A DNA stretch of 64,000 nucleotides from Rhyacophila brunnea (taxonomy: Eukaryota; Arthropoda; Insecta; Trichoptera; Rhyacophilidae): NCBI GenBank assembly GCA_022495005.1, contig JAGYXB010001057.1, positions 186,001-250,000 of the forward strand, given 5' to 3'. How positions within the stretch are numbered: the stretch's first letter is position 1; every line of letters starts with the position of its first letter. The translations under genes were made by a program, and so were the position numbers. The notes under the pieces were generated by a model. It made no database searches, had not been told where the DNA came from, and saw nothing but the letters and a program-made list of their open reading frames with translations. This document shows, piece after piece, positions 26,173-38,441 of the stretch.

Positions 26173-26811
26173 ATATATATTATTGTATAGGTGAATACAT
26201 GGATGGATAATTTACTACTACGTAGTCTATATTTATTGAGACATTAAATATTACAGTATACACATTTATATCAAGAACATGCCAATAATTATATTAAATT
26301 ACTACCACGGTATAGATAGACGATATTGCGTCTCAATCTCTGTATGGAATTTGTCCGACTTTTGAAACAAGAGGACCGGTCCAACTTATATATTATAATA
26401 CTAAATAGATAATTTCGTAACTTCAAAGAGACAAGAATTGCTTAATGTGGTAAAAAGCTAATGCTGTCGAGTCTCTGCGTTCCCGGAAAGCACCCTTCGT
26501 CACACATATGCAACTTTACTGACATCACTATTTAAACTGGGTAAAACTGAAATTATTATTCAGTACTCCACTGATGTCCCTTGTTTTACTATTTTTCATA
26601 CAAAATGAATAAAAAAAATAAACAATTTGAGAAGTTTGAATGATTGTTGTACCTATATAACTATTTCACTTAAAACTGTAATTTTCTTCAGAATTTTGTA
26701 AAGGAAACTATAAAACTATCTGTCTTTGACAAGTGATATCCATGATGTAAAAAATGACAATATATTGTTTATATTATGGTCATGTACACTCTTTGGGTGA
26801 GTCGAGTGGAA

Positions 26812-27137
26812 CCTAGTGGCAAAGGGTGGAGGTAGGCTGCTAAGATACGACATAAATAGTCCACAATAAACTTTGTCAGTCATACATATTTGTTTTCATT
26901 GAACTAAGTCAACAACTGACATAAATGGTGTTAAAGGTTGTTAAAGGTTGGTGTTGGAGGTTAAATTAAAAAAAAAATCAATTAAACACTACGAAACCAA
27001 GCCATACTAGATGGCATAATGTAGAACTATCTAGTCTTAGTTCAATAAAAATATGACACATAAGAATGACTGACAGTGTTTAATGTGCACTATTTATGTC
27101 GGATCTTAACAGCCTACTTCCACCCTTCATCACTGGG
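26812..27137. mobile_element. 326-bp MITE with about 70-bp inverted ends
   Basis: The left arm cctagtggcaaagggtggag and the right arm cacccttcatcactggg are inverted copies. The pairing extends through gtaggctg, aagat-cgacataaatagt and tgtcagtca, for about 70 bp. No TSD is obvious. Confidence 0.75.
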
Positions 27138-27990
27138 AATCACGAGGCGATTACACGAATTCTTGTTGCTTGCGCGTCATATTATATTATATCCCCACGT
27201 CATGGCAACACCCTTTAGTTCCACTATAATATAATATAACACGTGGATAGCAGCTTTCCAATACGCCTGATTTGATTTTCAAGTAAACTTTTGACCACGC
27301 GTATTAATATCTGCAAGCATTTACAGGTTATGCGTTTATCTCTGATGCTCTATCGTCCGATGTATTTTTGTCCAGATGCACAAAAATTCATTGTTATAAA
27401 AAATAATATTATTTTCAGAAACTTAATAATCATACCGATTTTTTTGTCGGTAATTTTTGACCGAAGGTTATTATCGTTTGAATAAGAGATACTCGTCAAC
27501 CTTGTATTTTATCATATACTTACAATTATAATAATATGTATAATGTAAGGGTTGTATAAAATAACAACATTATTGTGTTTGTCACTTGTCAAATGATTGT
27601 ATGCTACCACCATACATATTTCTTTCGAGCTTATCCGAATGAGATGGTTTTTGCTTTCAGTATCCATTAAACTGTTTTGTACAGCAAAAAATCATTTCCA
27701 GCCACGAAATTCAGTGGCATTTTCTCACGGGAAAAAATATACATTTCCTTCCACAGTGAAAATTGTTTTCAACGGGAACATTTGGTTTTTTTACACACAT
27801 ATATTTATATACACACTCAAACACAGTTACATGTAAAGTTGTGCTTATATTCCATTCTGAATATAGAGTATAACGATACCATATTTGTATTTATTACTAG
27901 AACTTTTAACGTTTTTGACTATGTACAAATAGATCGGGTTAAAAAGTTATTTAAAAGGTTTAATTTACCGTTTATGTTATATTGTTTCAG

Positions 27991-28171
27991 AACTTTTACA
28001 ATCAACCGCCGAACAAAAGGGAGCGCTGGCGGTAATAAGAGAATGGAAGAATCCGGCGGAAGCACCGGAAGTGACGTATGGACCTCTAGAAATCTTAGCC
28101 AAGGCCCGCTTAAGTAAGCTCAGAGAGAGACTCGACATTGTCCTTCCCAAGGACAACATTATACATATCAA
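27991..28171 (+). CDS. Internal exon of a probable NACHT/WD-repeat-like protein
   Basis: A 181-nt exon follows a good acceptor (attgtttcag) and is followed by a consensus donor (gtaagt at 28172). The open frame has two leading bases, 59 full codons starting with CTT at 27993, and two trailing bases. The peptide is hydrophilic and helix-prone, running from LLQSTAEQKGALAVIREW through LAKARLSKLRERLDIVLP to IIHIK. Codon use and local GC are clearly higher than in the flanking AT-rich DNA. The pattern (a run of Arg/Lys/Leu, LRERL, then N-I-hydrophobic) followed by the next exon's PWREGI resembles the segment between the N-terminal region and the NTPase of NWD/NACHT-WD proteins, which are cytoplasmic STAND-type ATPases. 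That family call is from memory of the pattern, not a search. The other two frames contain stops (one at the 3' end only). The exon status is well supported; the identity is tentative. Confidence 0.72.
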
Positions 28172-28642
28172 GTAAGTAGTCATAATGACAATAAATTAAT
28201 CTGAAAAATACATTGTCTAGCGCCCGTGACAGCCGAATGATAAGATGTATGCTTGTGAAGTTGTGGTAACAACCGATAATCAACCTATGCAACTGTAGAT
28301 ACTCTAAAACGGTTACAATATTATTATAAAGTTCATAATAATATTGAAAGAATCAATACTACTTGGTATTATAAATCATAGTCAAAAAATATCCTATAAA
28401 TGATATTTAATGATTTTTTTATAAGAATGGCTAATTACATTTCACTAAATAGGAAGTCTATATTGAATTACATTTATGGCCAAGGAATGTTTGCATAAAA
28501 AAAATATCGAAAGCCAAAATAATCAATGAACACCAGAAGAAGTTATAGATATCTTGGAAGATAAACGAGCCCGAAACGTAGCAAATGGCAAAAAAACACA
28601 TCGTTAAAAAAACCGCACAGATCTCATAATATAATAAATAAT

Positions 28643-29110
28643 TCTTCTTCTTCTTCGGCCATATCCGCCCTTTAATTAGAGCATATGGACACCACGAGAC
28701 GCCTTCAAGAATCCCTGTCGCTCGCTAGTCTTCTTGCATCGTGCCTGGTCAAACTAGCATCCTGTAGCTCCGCCGTATACACTCTATAGATAGTATTTAG
28801 TGGCTTTCAAGGACGCCGGAATCCGGTTGGCTTGAAGAACATTCTTTTGGCATCCGCAGCACGTCGCCGAGCCAGGTCCAACGTGGCTTCTTCACTCTCG
28901 GCGTGATGAGAGACTGCTTGGTGCGTTCTCTTATCTCCTCGTTGCTCCTAAAATGATACACACCCAGTATCCGTCGCAAACATATGTTTTCGAAGCTCAG
29001 TATACGGATGCTCTGAGTCTTCGTAAGGTGTCATGATTCGCTACCGTAAAGCAGCACCGTCAGAATACAAACGTCAAATAGGCGGTATTTGATTTTGACC
29101 AAGTACAATC
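28643..29110 (-). pseudogene. LINE C-terminal fragment in the host intron
   Basis: Minus frames read LLYGSES*HLTKTQS, RILSFENICLRRILGVYHFR, then TKQSLITPRVKKPRWTWLGD and VLRMPKE. These are the YGSE, LRRILG and WLGH blocks. The 3' tail (gaagaagaagaa in sense) is at 28643. It is related to, but distinct from, the 51286 family; 9418-9622 is another copy. Inserted antisense to the gene. Confidence 0.83.
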
Positions 29111-29218
29111 GTGAGTCTCAGAATAAATACTTATTTGTAGGTAAATGAATATTAACATTATATTAATAGCGTTATCACTTACTTTGTATTATTTAATTTC
29201 ACAATAGTTTTATATTAA

Positions 29219-29530
29219 TCAGATCAAAACAAGGTTCAGACTACTGGACCTAATATAATATAAATATAGGACGAATGTGAATATCTTTGAAAGAATGTTA
29301 GTGAGAAGGGTCTTCAGACTCATAAGCGATACACGTGGAGAGAGAATTTCCACAATGATCACTTCCATCGCCCCCACAAGTGAAACTAGGCTGCCTACGT
29401 TATGCACCAAAGAGGCTCTTTTTAAATAGACCACAAGACAAAAGGTGGATCGGAGACTTAACAGCATCGGTTGCACTGTCTAAAAAAAGACACGTCGTCT
29501 CTACTACTAAAACGGTGGAGAAGATACCTG
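29219..29530 (+). pseudogene. Possible LINE C-terminal remnant
   Basis: A plus frame reads NIFERMLVRRVFRLISDTRG, which resembles the FER-x-(V/L)LR-x-(I/V)F block after the RT of insect LINEs. The following WLGH region is not recognisable. Weak evidence. Confidence 0.3.
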
Positions 29531-29670
29531 GAGGCACCTATATTGAGTTGTAGTGTCCGATAATGATAAAATTAATTATAAACAATAAATTAGCTTTGAC
29601 CAGGATATTATTTTTTGTTTTTCGTTTGTTAATTAAATTTTATCGTAATTTTTGACTACGGCAACACCCA

Positions 29671-30117
29671 TAAAGTTGTGAGTATATTGAGATGCATGTC
29701 GCATACTGTCACGCTGTCACGGCGACACATTTAGTCTATGGTTTCTTCATTTTGCAGAATTACTTGAGTGAACACGATCTCTGTAAATTCAATGATGGAG
29801 TAACTTAGTAACAAATCTTTGTAAATTCAATAATATTTTGAACATAGCCCAACCCGCAGAACATAGATAATAGACAAGATTCTTATAGAACATACATAGT
29901 GCCAACCGCAAAAAACAAAAAACACACGATTTTGACATGATTCGAAAATGTTTAAAAAACGTTCATTGAGTCGTGCAGGTGTCGATGCAGTGCAGTACAA
30001 CGTGAGGTTACCTCATTGTTATTCTGGTAATTTCGGCAGATTTTGTGAACTGATAATTTTTGTTTAAAGGTTCAAAATGTGCTACGGGATGGGAGCATCA
30101 GTCTGATAACATTTTAA
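29671..30117 (+). repeat. 447-bp dispersed repeat, copy 2
   Basis: Same orientation as 12135-12598. It shares gtcacgctgtcacggcga, ctgtaaattcaatgatggag and gtgccaac..caaaaaa blocks, with a short internal deletion after gaaaatgttta. It lies in the host intron. Confidence 0.8.
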
Positions 30118-30119
30118 AC

Positions 30120-32920
30120 AAGAAATACGGCATTATACACTTTTTTCCCGTAGCGGCAGCTTACTGTAACGTCACCTGATAGTACACGACATGCACTATA
30201 ATATATTTCGCGCTTAAGGAACGTCTCAGTAAAAATAAGGTCTTCATAGGTTTATATAGTTTAAATTTGCATTTCGAAAGTCACTCGAAATTATAACTTA
30301 TATTGGTTTTTTTTAAATATCATTGGTTGAGCTTTTTAAGTGGACTGTAATTATTTTTAAGGGATGTTGTGGAGGTCGAATCTAGTGGTGGGGGCGATGG
30401 AACAGAGTGGCAGACAATGACCTTTGTGATGATGTTTGATGGCTCCGTGATCTGGTTTCAACTTTCGCTCGAGCGGTATAGTTGTTCTGGGTCACTCGGT
30501 TCGTACACTCCCGCACTTTGTGACACAGTTTATGGATGATATGTGAGGGTGTATGAATGATGATGATATATTTTGAATTAGTCTGTATCTATTGAGTCAA
30601 TCACTTAAGCGACGGTAAACTATTAGAAGCTCGCACACGTCCGCTGTCGAGATACAACTGAATGTTCTTTGTAACACCGTCTCTCATGACCCCTAATTGC
30701 TTATTGAATATCTTGTAACAATAACACTGGAGATTAGGAGGTGGGTGAAGAGATAAGGAGTGGAATGGGACTATAAATGGCCCTACCAATCATAGTTGGT
30801 AAAAAATAATATTATACGAAACCAATAAAATTATTATTCTTCTCCTAAGCTGCAACCTCGTTATATTATAATATATATATTACGTCCTTCTCAATTAAAT
30901 AGTTTTCGGTCGAATAACCTCCCACACAATATTGTAATGTTTATAAAACACGATCCGTGTAGATTTGAATTCGTTTGAATTTTTGTTCGAAAATTGTTTC
31001 TGAATATTATAATGTATACATGCGCGACTCGAGACATGCTCCGAAAAGTAACAGGGAAGTTTTGATACAATTTTGATGAAACAATGGCCAGCGTTCTTCG
31101 CCCTTTCTCGGAAATCGAAAAATGGCGGCAAATATTTTCTTTGCTAACAGAATTAATATTCATCATTTTGGCAACCCATTCCGAAAAATGATAACAAGTT
31201 TGAATGAAAATTAAATACTGACAACAAAAATATTTGAATGTAAAAATACACACAAAGAATAATAAATTAATATTCATCTTTGTAACGAAGCAATTTGAAA
31301 TATTTTTAGATGCTTCTAGAATCTAGAATATTAATGAAATAAAAATAATATTAATAGAGAATATTAATTCTACTCAACTAATCTAAACAATATTTTCTCT
31401 TCTAGACGGAGCCTAAATATATATATAAATAAAGCTGCAATTCATTTTACATTACTATGTTTATATTGATACATATTAAGTAGGCATGATTAAGAATATT
31501 ATTTAATATAGATAATACACATTTTGAAAAATCTCATAGATCATTCTATTTTTTTAATAAGCCAAGTAGAACTAGAATTCACATCTTCTGTTTTTCGGGT
31601 GAATGATCTCGCATTTGAGCTATCGATCCTTATAAGATTTATAATTTTTTTAAACTTAGTTTTATTAAGTAGGTACCTACCTCAGATAATATGTGGCGAT
31701 TAGAAATAATAACAGAAATCACATACAAACCTCACTTGCAATAGCAAGACAAATATAAATTCAAAATAACAATAAAACAATGCCGCTATAAATTATGTGT
31801 AAAAATTAGTCCTTGTTAGTGATAATTAATAATATGCTACGTCTGAGATATGTAGTGTTACAACAGAGTTATTATAATTTTGAAATACATCAGAAAATAT
31901 GTAAATAAAAAGGTAGATGAAATTGGAGTCAGGTGTATACTTTTGTTCTTTGAGCTATTGGTCTGCCTCACGTGAATTAAATGTATTTTCAATAATAAGC
32001 ATATACAATTCTTAAATATTACTTATATATCAGTATTGAATAAAAAAAATGAGAATATTTTATCATTATTGTAAAACATAATATTTAGATTAATCAAATT
32101 GTGAATTGAATTACTATCATACTTGATAACATTACAGATGAATTAGATTTTTTTTTAAATTCACACCTGCCGTTGGAATTTTTAATACGATAATGGTATT
32201 CCATTTACGAACACGCAGAAATTCACCGAAGCGAATGAAATATTTAAGTTTATTTTTCGAAGTGGTGTAGAATTTTCAAAATGGCGAACACATGTTCATT
32301 AATAAAATACGATCGTTTGAATTCGCAACCCGTTGTTCCGAGTTTGCCCGCAAATGGAAAATACGCATGATATAGTACTTTTAAACTCATCTATTATTAC
32401 ATATATTATATTGTATTGCGAGGCTCAATTTGTTCCCCGAATCGCTACTTTTGTTATCGGCATAATATTATATGTAGGTAGATACGTCGATGCGGTCGAA
32501 TTTCGAACTAAACTCGAAAAGCTTATTTCTCAGTGAAAGCTTCAAAGTTTCCGCTCAATCGATTGTACATAATATAGGGAACGATTTATATTAGAACATT
32601 AAGTTACGAGTACATTTATAAGTGATATTACGATGAAATAAAATAGGTATAGTCGTATCAAGGATGTAAAAAAGTATCAATCCTATTTGACCGATACTTC
32701 AATACTGTAAGTATCGTATCTATAATTTGTATGCCTTATAATGTTGTATGTATGACTGTTAGTTTCAGAATCGGTAACCCCCCGTATTCTGCCATGTCGA
32801 GATAATCGTAAAAAAAACGTCAAGCACATTATTTAGGACTACATCTTTTTCATATTTTCTTATAATCATTCTTAAAGTTAGTCGAAAAATATAAAAAAAT
32901 TGGCGACTGATGAATATATC
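30120..32920. other. Intronic AT-rich DNA
   Basis: Only a SINE head remnant (31575-31640) was recognised. A GC-richer patch at 30370-30560 has no identified homology. Confidence 0.5.
31575..31640 (-). mobile_element. SINE head, same family as 11055
   Basis: The reverse complement reads ggatcgatagctcaaatgcg, then cagaagatgtgaattctag. It matches 11055-11145 over the A- and B-box regions with several changes. Confidence 0.45.
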
Positions 32921-32921
32921 T

Positions 32922-34130
32922 TCTATAATATAAAAATCAATAATTGTTTGTTTCTTTGTTTGTTGGTTGGTTTGTTTGTTTGTTTGTTCGTATTTTATGC
33001 GCTGCCATACCGTTCATCCGATTGCGATAAAACTTTGTCAACTTATTGTTTGCACTTGCGCAAAGAGTATAGGCTATATCTTATATATAAAAATGAATGT
33101 CTGTCTGTCTGTATGCCTGTTTGTCTGTCTGTCTTTCTGTCTGTCCCGTATGCGTTCCTATACCATTCATCGGATTACGATGAAATTTTGGTAAGTGGTT
33201 GTATGTACACCCGCAAATGTTTCTAAATTAGAAAAACCATCTTCTTCTACTTCTTCTTCATTATATCTTCTTTTATTTGTATGGTTCCTATACCATTCAT
33301 CCGATTGCGATGAAGCCTTCGTCAGTTGTTGTGGTAACACCCGCAAAGGTTTCTGAATAAGTACAACCATCTTCTTCTTTTATTTTATATTCTTCTATTC
33401 ATATGCGTTTCTATTGCATTCATCCGATTGCAATAAAACTTTCGTCAATAATTGTGCCAAAACCCGCAAAGGTTTCTGAATTAGAATAACCATCTCCTTC
33501 TTCTTTTATTTTATCTTCTTCTATTCGCAATGAAACTTTGGTGAGTTGTCGTGCGCATGCCCACGAAGATTTCTGAATTAGAAAATCATCTTCTTCTTCT
33601 ATTCGTATGCGTTCCTATACCATTCATCCGATTACGATGAAACTTTTGACCAGTTGTTGTGCGCACGCCCGCGAATGTTTCTGAATTGATACAACCATTT
33701 TCTTCTTCTTTTTCTTCTATTCTATCTTCTTCTATTCGTATCATAATCATCTTCTTCTTCTATTCGTATGCGTTCCTATACTATTCATCCGATCGCGATG
33801 AAACTGTTGTCAGTTGTAGTGCGCACACCTGTAAAGGTTTCTAAATTAGTATTATATAAAATACAAAGTTTGTTGTTTGTTCCATGCAATTTTGATTTTT
33901 TTTTACTACATATTAATAACATTAATAACGTTTGCATATTTTGGATTCGGTTTTAATTTAGTAGTATTTTGTTTGACGTTTACTCCTATTAGAATTATGT
34001 TCATATTGCCATATTGTATTACACAGATATTTTAATATTAAAAAAATAATTACCTATTATTATTTTTTAAATATCTAAGATAAATATAACCACGAAGCGA
34101 CCCTGTGTGAAGCCGGGTACTTCAGTTAGT
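32922..34130 (+). mobile_element. Helitron-like non-autonomous element with internal minisatellite
   Basis: The 5' end tctataatataaaaatcaat, followed by ttgtttgtttg-type repeats, and the 3' end gcgaccctgtgtgaagccgg to cttcagttagt, resemble insect Helitron/Helentron-derived elements (5' TC..., 3' near CTAGT, with a C-to-T change here). There are no inverted termini or TSD. A second tct-like start (atatataaaaatgaatgtctg) lies at about 33080. The interior holds seven monomers of a decayed minisatellite, a known trait of such elements. Rep/helicase is absent. Confidence 0.5.
33000..33845 (+). repeat. Minisatellite: seven diverged ~115-bp monomers
   Basis: Monomers begin near 33000, 33149, 33283, 33402, 33519 (partial), 33607 and 33767. 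The shared core is cctataccattcatccgatt, then gcgatgaaactttngtcagttgttg, cccgcaaaggtttctgaatt and a cttcttctt spacer. Monomers 1 and 5 are truncated. CT-rich spacers vary in length. Reading frames over this block are repeat-derived. Confidence 0.88.
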
Positions 34131-34652
34131 AATATATAAATTTGCAGTCAACATTCGGCTTAATTTAATTGAACTAACAAACAGAGCTGGATTTGATATT
34201 ATATTCATATACATACGATAGAAAATTATTTACAGAATCAGAATTAGATATTTAAAAAATTAAAATGATTTTCAAACTAGTAACCTTAGTTGATAGCCAT
34301 AGGAAAATAATGTACGTGTCGAGTTTTTAATAATAACAGAGTATCAGTCTAGAAGTTAACTCAGGCACAACCTTTTTCAAAAGTATTATTTTCATAATAT
34401 TAAATTACCTACACCATTTTGTCTTTTTAGATTTTAACACTATTGTCAAGAATATATGTATGAACAGTTACTTATTGCTTCAGTATATAATATTATGCTA
34501 CTTACACAAGGAGACGTCATGTTTATTTTTATTCGTTTTAGTTATCATTTAGAAACTATTTCCAATATTGACAATAATTACTATAGGTATATAATTATTA
34601 TGTTATATTACTAGAAATAAAAATCGGTGTGTATACTTATGTACGTGCGTTA

Positions 34653-35154
34653 GAAGTTATACTTCTTTGGCGTAACAAAACAAAAACAAAACTTGTGATA
34701 AACTAGATTCTTTGACTAGCTCTTAATTATCTTGTTAAATTACAGACTCAAGAAAAAGGACCGCTTATTGGAACGCCGTTGGTTTATTTCTATACACTTT
34801 AATTTATATTACCAACTTCTAAATTGGTTTCTCGTTGTTTTAATTTTTAATGTAACAAAATGTCAATCTGACGTTTAATCGTTTGTTTACGTAAGAAATT
34901 GCAAATGGCCGACAATAATAAATTTGCTGCCTAGGCAACGGAACAATTCTAAACTATGACATTATACTGTATAATCGTCACGATTGCAGTATAATACTGT
35001 GGCGTAAATGTAGTGCGTCGGCTGATAACCAAACAATCGGTGGTTCGAATCCAATCGAGTGCGTTTATTTTCGTGTGAAAAATAAATTATGTGTCACACG
35101 CTAAAAATAAACTCTGATCCGATTTCCCAAACGCCCCAAAATAAGTATAACTTC
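34653..35154 (+). mobile_element. 502-bp TIR element carrying a tRNA-like module
   Basis: Termini gaagttatacttctttggcg and cgccccaaaataagtataac plus ttc are inverted. Near the right end lies a tRNA-like stretch (about 34995-35052) with an A-box-like gtggcgtaaatgtagtgcg and a B-box gtggttcgaatcc. The left two thirds match 5090-5392 and 4590-4863 in reverse. So this is either a TIR element that acquired a SINE head or a SINE bracketed by inverted sequence. Confidence 0.75.
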
Positions 35155-35906
35155 AAAAAATGTTGTTGTTTCCCGAATATATTGGGGCTTTGAGCGATTA
35201 CTAACCAGGGATTTGTGGAACTCTGGGATTTAGAAAATGGTATCAGAGGTTCCGAAAGAATTTGCAAAAGCTTGCGAAGAAGGTAGAATTAACAAAAATA
35301 AATTCGTTTCAAAACCATTAAGAAGATATAACTCGAAATCTTTGTGGTATTAGAGTAGTAAAAAGGTTCATAATGAAACATTTTGATGTCTTTATTACAT
35401 GGTGTAATAGGTCATTATTGAAGTAAAAAAGATTTTTTGGGTGAGGAACTATTATTGTAGCAACATTGTTAATCCATTGGTCTGCCCATTATGCAATTGA
35501 ACGTATGTGTGCGAATACTGCAATATTTCACAATAGATTTTGAGATGAAGAATTTTCGCCTGCGGTATTAACAGGCCACTATGCCTATGTTACTAGCCAT
35601 ATATTTTGTCATAACTTTAATTATCTATTTAAGATGGCCATACAGAAATATTAAAATTAAATGAATGACAATTTTTTATAATTCATTAAATTTAAAACAT
35701 TTAAGACAATAATATCTGTAGGAATTTTCCTACGCATGCCAATATTTTATTAGTTTCTGTTGTAATTTATCACTCTGTAACGTAATGTATTTTACCTAAG
35801 TAGAGGTTTCTTGAGATTTTATAAAATTCTTTAAACTTAAAGTTTCCAACAAGCAAAACATATCGGGAATCACTGTATAGAGAATAGATAAAAGATAATA
35901 TCACTT

Positions 35907-36334
35907 TACTGCATAGTGTCGCAAATTTGCGACATTTCAAACTATTTCGATATAGCCAATGCCATCTGTGTAAATTATCAAATAATATCCTTTTTCGATG
36001 CCTAGAAAACTGTTTTACCATAAACCTTACCTACTTACTTACCTACTTAACCAATTTTGTTTGGACATTTCAAGAAATAAAGCATTTCTGCATTATAGTC
36101 TATGCATTTCTGCTTTGAAAGTAAAGTTGACGAATTTGTATGTACGCAAAAATCCGCATTTGTAAATAAATAAAAAAAAATGTATAGAAGATTAAAATTG
36201 GTTGAATAAAAATATCTACACATCAAATACGGTGTGTGCATTAGTTTTTTATAATTGTTATCATTTGATGTTGTATTTTATCATACTGAAATGTAAGATT
36301 TCCTAATGTCGTAAATCTGCGACACCACGCAGTA
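35907..36334. mobile_element. 428-bp MITE with TACTGC termini
   Basis: The left terminus tactgcatagtgtcgcaaat and the right terminus ctgcgacaccacgcagta are inverted with a few mismatches over about 28 bp. The body is AT-rich. TSD not evident. Confidence 0.7.
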
Positions 36335-36339
36335 ACATA

Positions 36340-37585
36340 CAAAATTTAATGGAATTTCCGAAAAAAAAATCTTTTTATTATTTTTCCTTCATTCACAAGA
36401 CATTTTGACACCAAGAAAAAATAAAAATTTTCAAAAAAAAAAAATCATGCAGTGAAGGGATATATTGAAAAAGCAGAGATGTGATTTTTGTCGATTCAAA
36501 CCCGCAATTATGGCTTCCGAGACGAGCTCTCTATTATCATCTAGGTGGCTACTTATTTTATTTTCAACATTTAATAAGAAAAATCAAAATCAAAATCAAA
36601 GTCAAAGGTAAAGTGGTTACGGCAATGTATGTCAATCGAATGACGTCAAAAATATTAAAAAAAAAACCTTCTCAAATGACATTGTTGAGAGCTTTTGATA
36701 TATCTGCTGATATAAATGATATTGTCGAAGTGTTTTTGTAAAAAATATCGATCTGTCAATGTCACATTGTTGTAAAGAAAAAAAAACACATCAAAGTGAA
36801 AGCAAAATGTTTACGCAAAGATAAACACGGGCCCAATGAATAATAGTTATTTTTAAAGGGGGGTGTAGTTACTATAAACAAACTACATAAGCGTGAAGTT
36901 TGTTAGTTTTGACGGAAAATATGACGTAGTTAGAGCGACGCTGACTGAGAGAAAATGATGCAATAAGCTTTATGTAAGACCAGTCCGAAATGATAATGGT
37001 AATAACAATACAATTTACTCTATGTAATTCGTGCGCAGTGGAAGAAATTGTTGACTGCGAAATTTTAAGATTAAGTTGTTCCACTATACTAGAAACATCT
37101 AACAGGATAATTATGTACTTACCTTTGAAAATCTACATTAAATTTCGTATATAAATAAATATTTTTAACATTTGTGTAATTGTAGTGGGCTGGAGCGCGA
37201 TGTTACGGCGCTTCAGCATTTCTTCATATAGTTCTAATCAATATTATATTACACACAGTAATATTGAATTATGTGGCAATAAAATATTTGTATCGTTACT
37301 ATTTTTAACTTCGGAAACAAATCAAGAAGTTAACTACGTATATACCTAGTAGATTGGGGATGAAAATGCGAAAAACATGATTGGTCAGTCCATTTCCAAA
37401 GTGATAATGGGGAAAATTTGTGACTTTAAGCACATTACCGAATTTGATGATTATTTACAGTGTAAATTTTACACCGACATTATGTTAAGACACTGGCCAC
37501 GTTTTGACGGACTCCAAACATGGGGAGGGGTGTACAATAAAATAATAATTAATCAACACTTTTTTATTATTTAACACTAAACTGT
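36340..37585. other. Intronic AT-rich DNA with a caaaat simple repeat
   Basis: A short imperfect run of aaaatcaaaatcaaagtcaa lies at 36578-36608. No exon or transposon end was identified. Confidence 0.5.
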
Positions 37586-37587
37586 CT

Positions 37588-37959
37588 TTCTAAGGAAGAA
37601 GGCAGTAACTGACTCTCAAACACTTTCAAGATAAATGACATAATGTGTTTTTTCTCAAACTTTAGTACTGTGAATTAATAAAAAACGGTGGTAATTTTTA
37701 TTAGTAGGATGTTAAAATACAAACAAAGTAATAATAAACAAGCAGTAACTGCAATGAATAGGTGCAATTACTGCCTTTTTACTAAAAAAAATGTATTATT
37801 TTAGAAGATGTCTTTTTTTTCACTTAGTACTTTAACAGTATTTTAGTGATAATACTGATTTTAAAGTGAACTGAATATATAGCTTTCAATATTACCTAAC
37901 AGATGGCATTCATAACTCAATTTCACAAACTTTGCGAGTTACTGCCTTCTTCCTTAGAA
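37588..37959. mobile_element. 372-bp MITE, TTCTAAGGAAGAAGGCAG termini
   Basis: Termini ttctaaggaagaaggcagta and tactgccttcttccttagaa are perfectly inverted over 20 bp and continue imperfectly inward. An internal agtaactgcaatgaatagg / gcaattactgcc palindrome repeats the sub-terminal motif. Flanking duplication is not clear. Confidence 0.83.
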
Positions 37960-38441
37960 GGGTAGTACAGCGCTGATTTTAAATGAAAAGATTCTTTTGA
38001 ATACTGTTGAATCTTGATTTTAAATACAAATCTTCTAAAATGATTGTGGTTTCGTTAACAATTCTCATCTTATTATAAAGAACATATGCTTTTTGGTTAT
38101 TTTAATCATGACTTTAAGTTCTCTCAGATACGTAAGATCATTTTTTTAATAACTCGACGTCTTAAAATCATATTTATCATTAAAGTTATACTATAAAATA
38201 ATATTTGAAAACAAGGCACTTCTTTCTTTCTTCAAATTAAAATATAAGCAATTCTCAAAGTACAAAAGTGAAGCCAGTTACAAATAAATGCATCTGCGCA
38301 GTGAAATGACGTGCATTTAATTAGCTGCATTAGTTAATATTTAAAAAATCTATCTTCATTTTAATGAAAAAAAAGTTCAATTTACATAGAAGGAATTTTT
38401 TCTACAACATCTTTGTTAATTTTTTTTTTAATTTTCCGCAG

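Larger units (their letters stand above)
28172..38441 (+). other. 10.27-kb intron joining the two exons
   Basis: The interval runs from a gtaagt donor to a cag acceptor, and the flanking exons join in phase. It holds LINE tails (28643-29110 and possibly 29219-29530), a 447-bp dispersed repeat, a SINE remnant, a Helitron-like minisatellite element and several MITEs, all annotated separately. The rest is AT-rich sequence with no recognisable exon. An unrecognised small exon inside it cannot be excluded. Confidence 0.6.

Noticed and set aside
27677..27990. Upstream part of the 146-codon frame over the first exon
   Set aside because: It is AT-rich intronic translation in a different frame from the exon and is interrupted by the splice acceptor.
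32900..33226. 108-codon frame with Cys/Leu/Val repeats
   Set aside because: It is produced by tgtctgtctg and tgtttgtttg simple repeats and minisatellite monomers.
33000..33845. CRISPR array
   Set aside because: Monomers are about 115 bp, diverged and directly adjoining with CT-rich spacers; the genome is eukaryotic.
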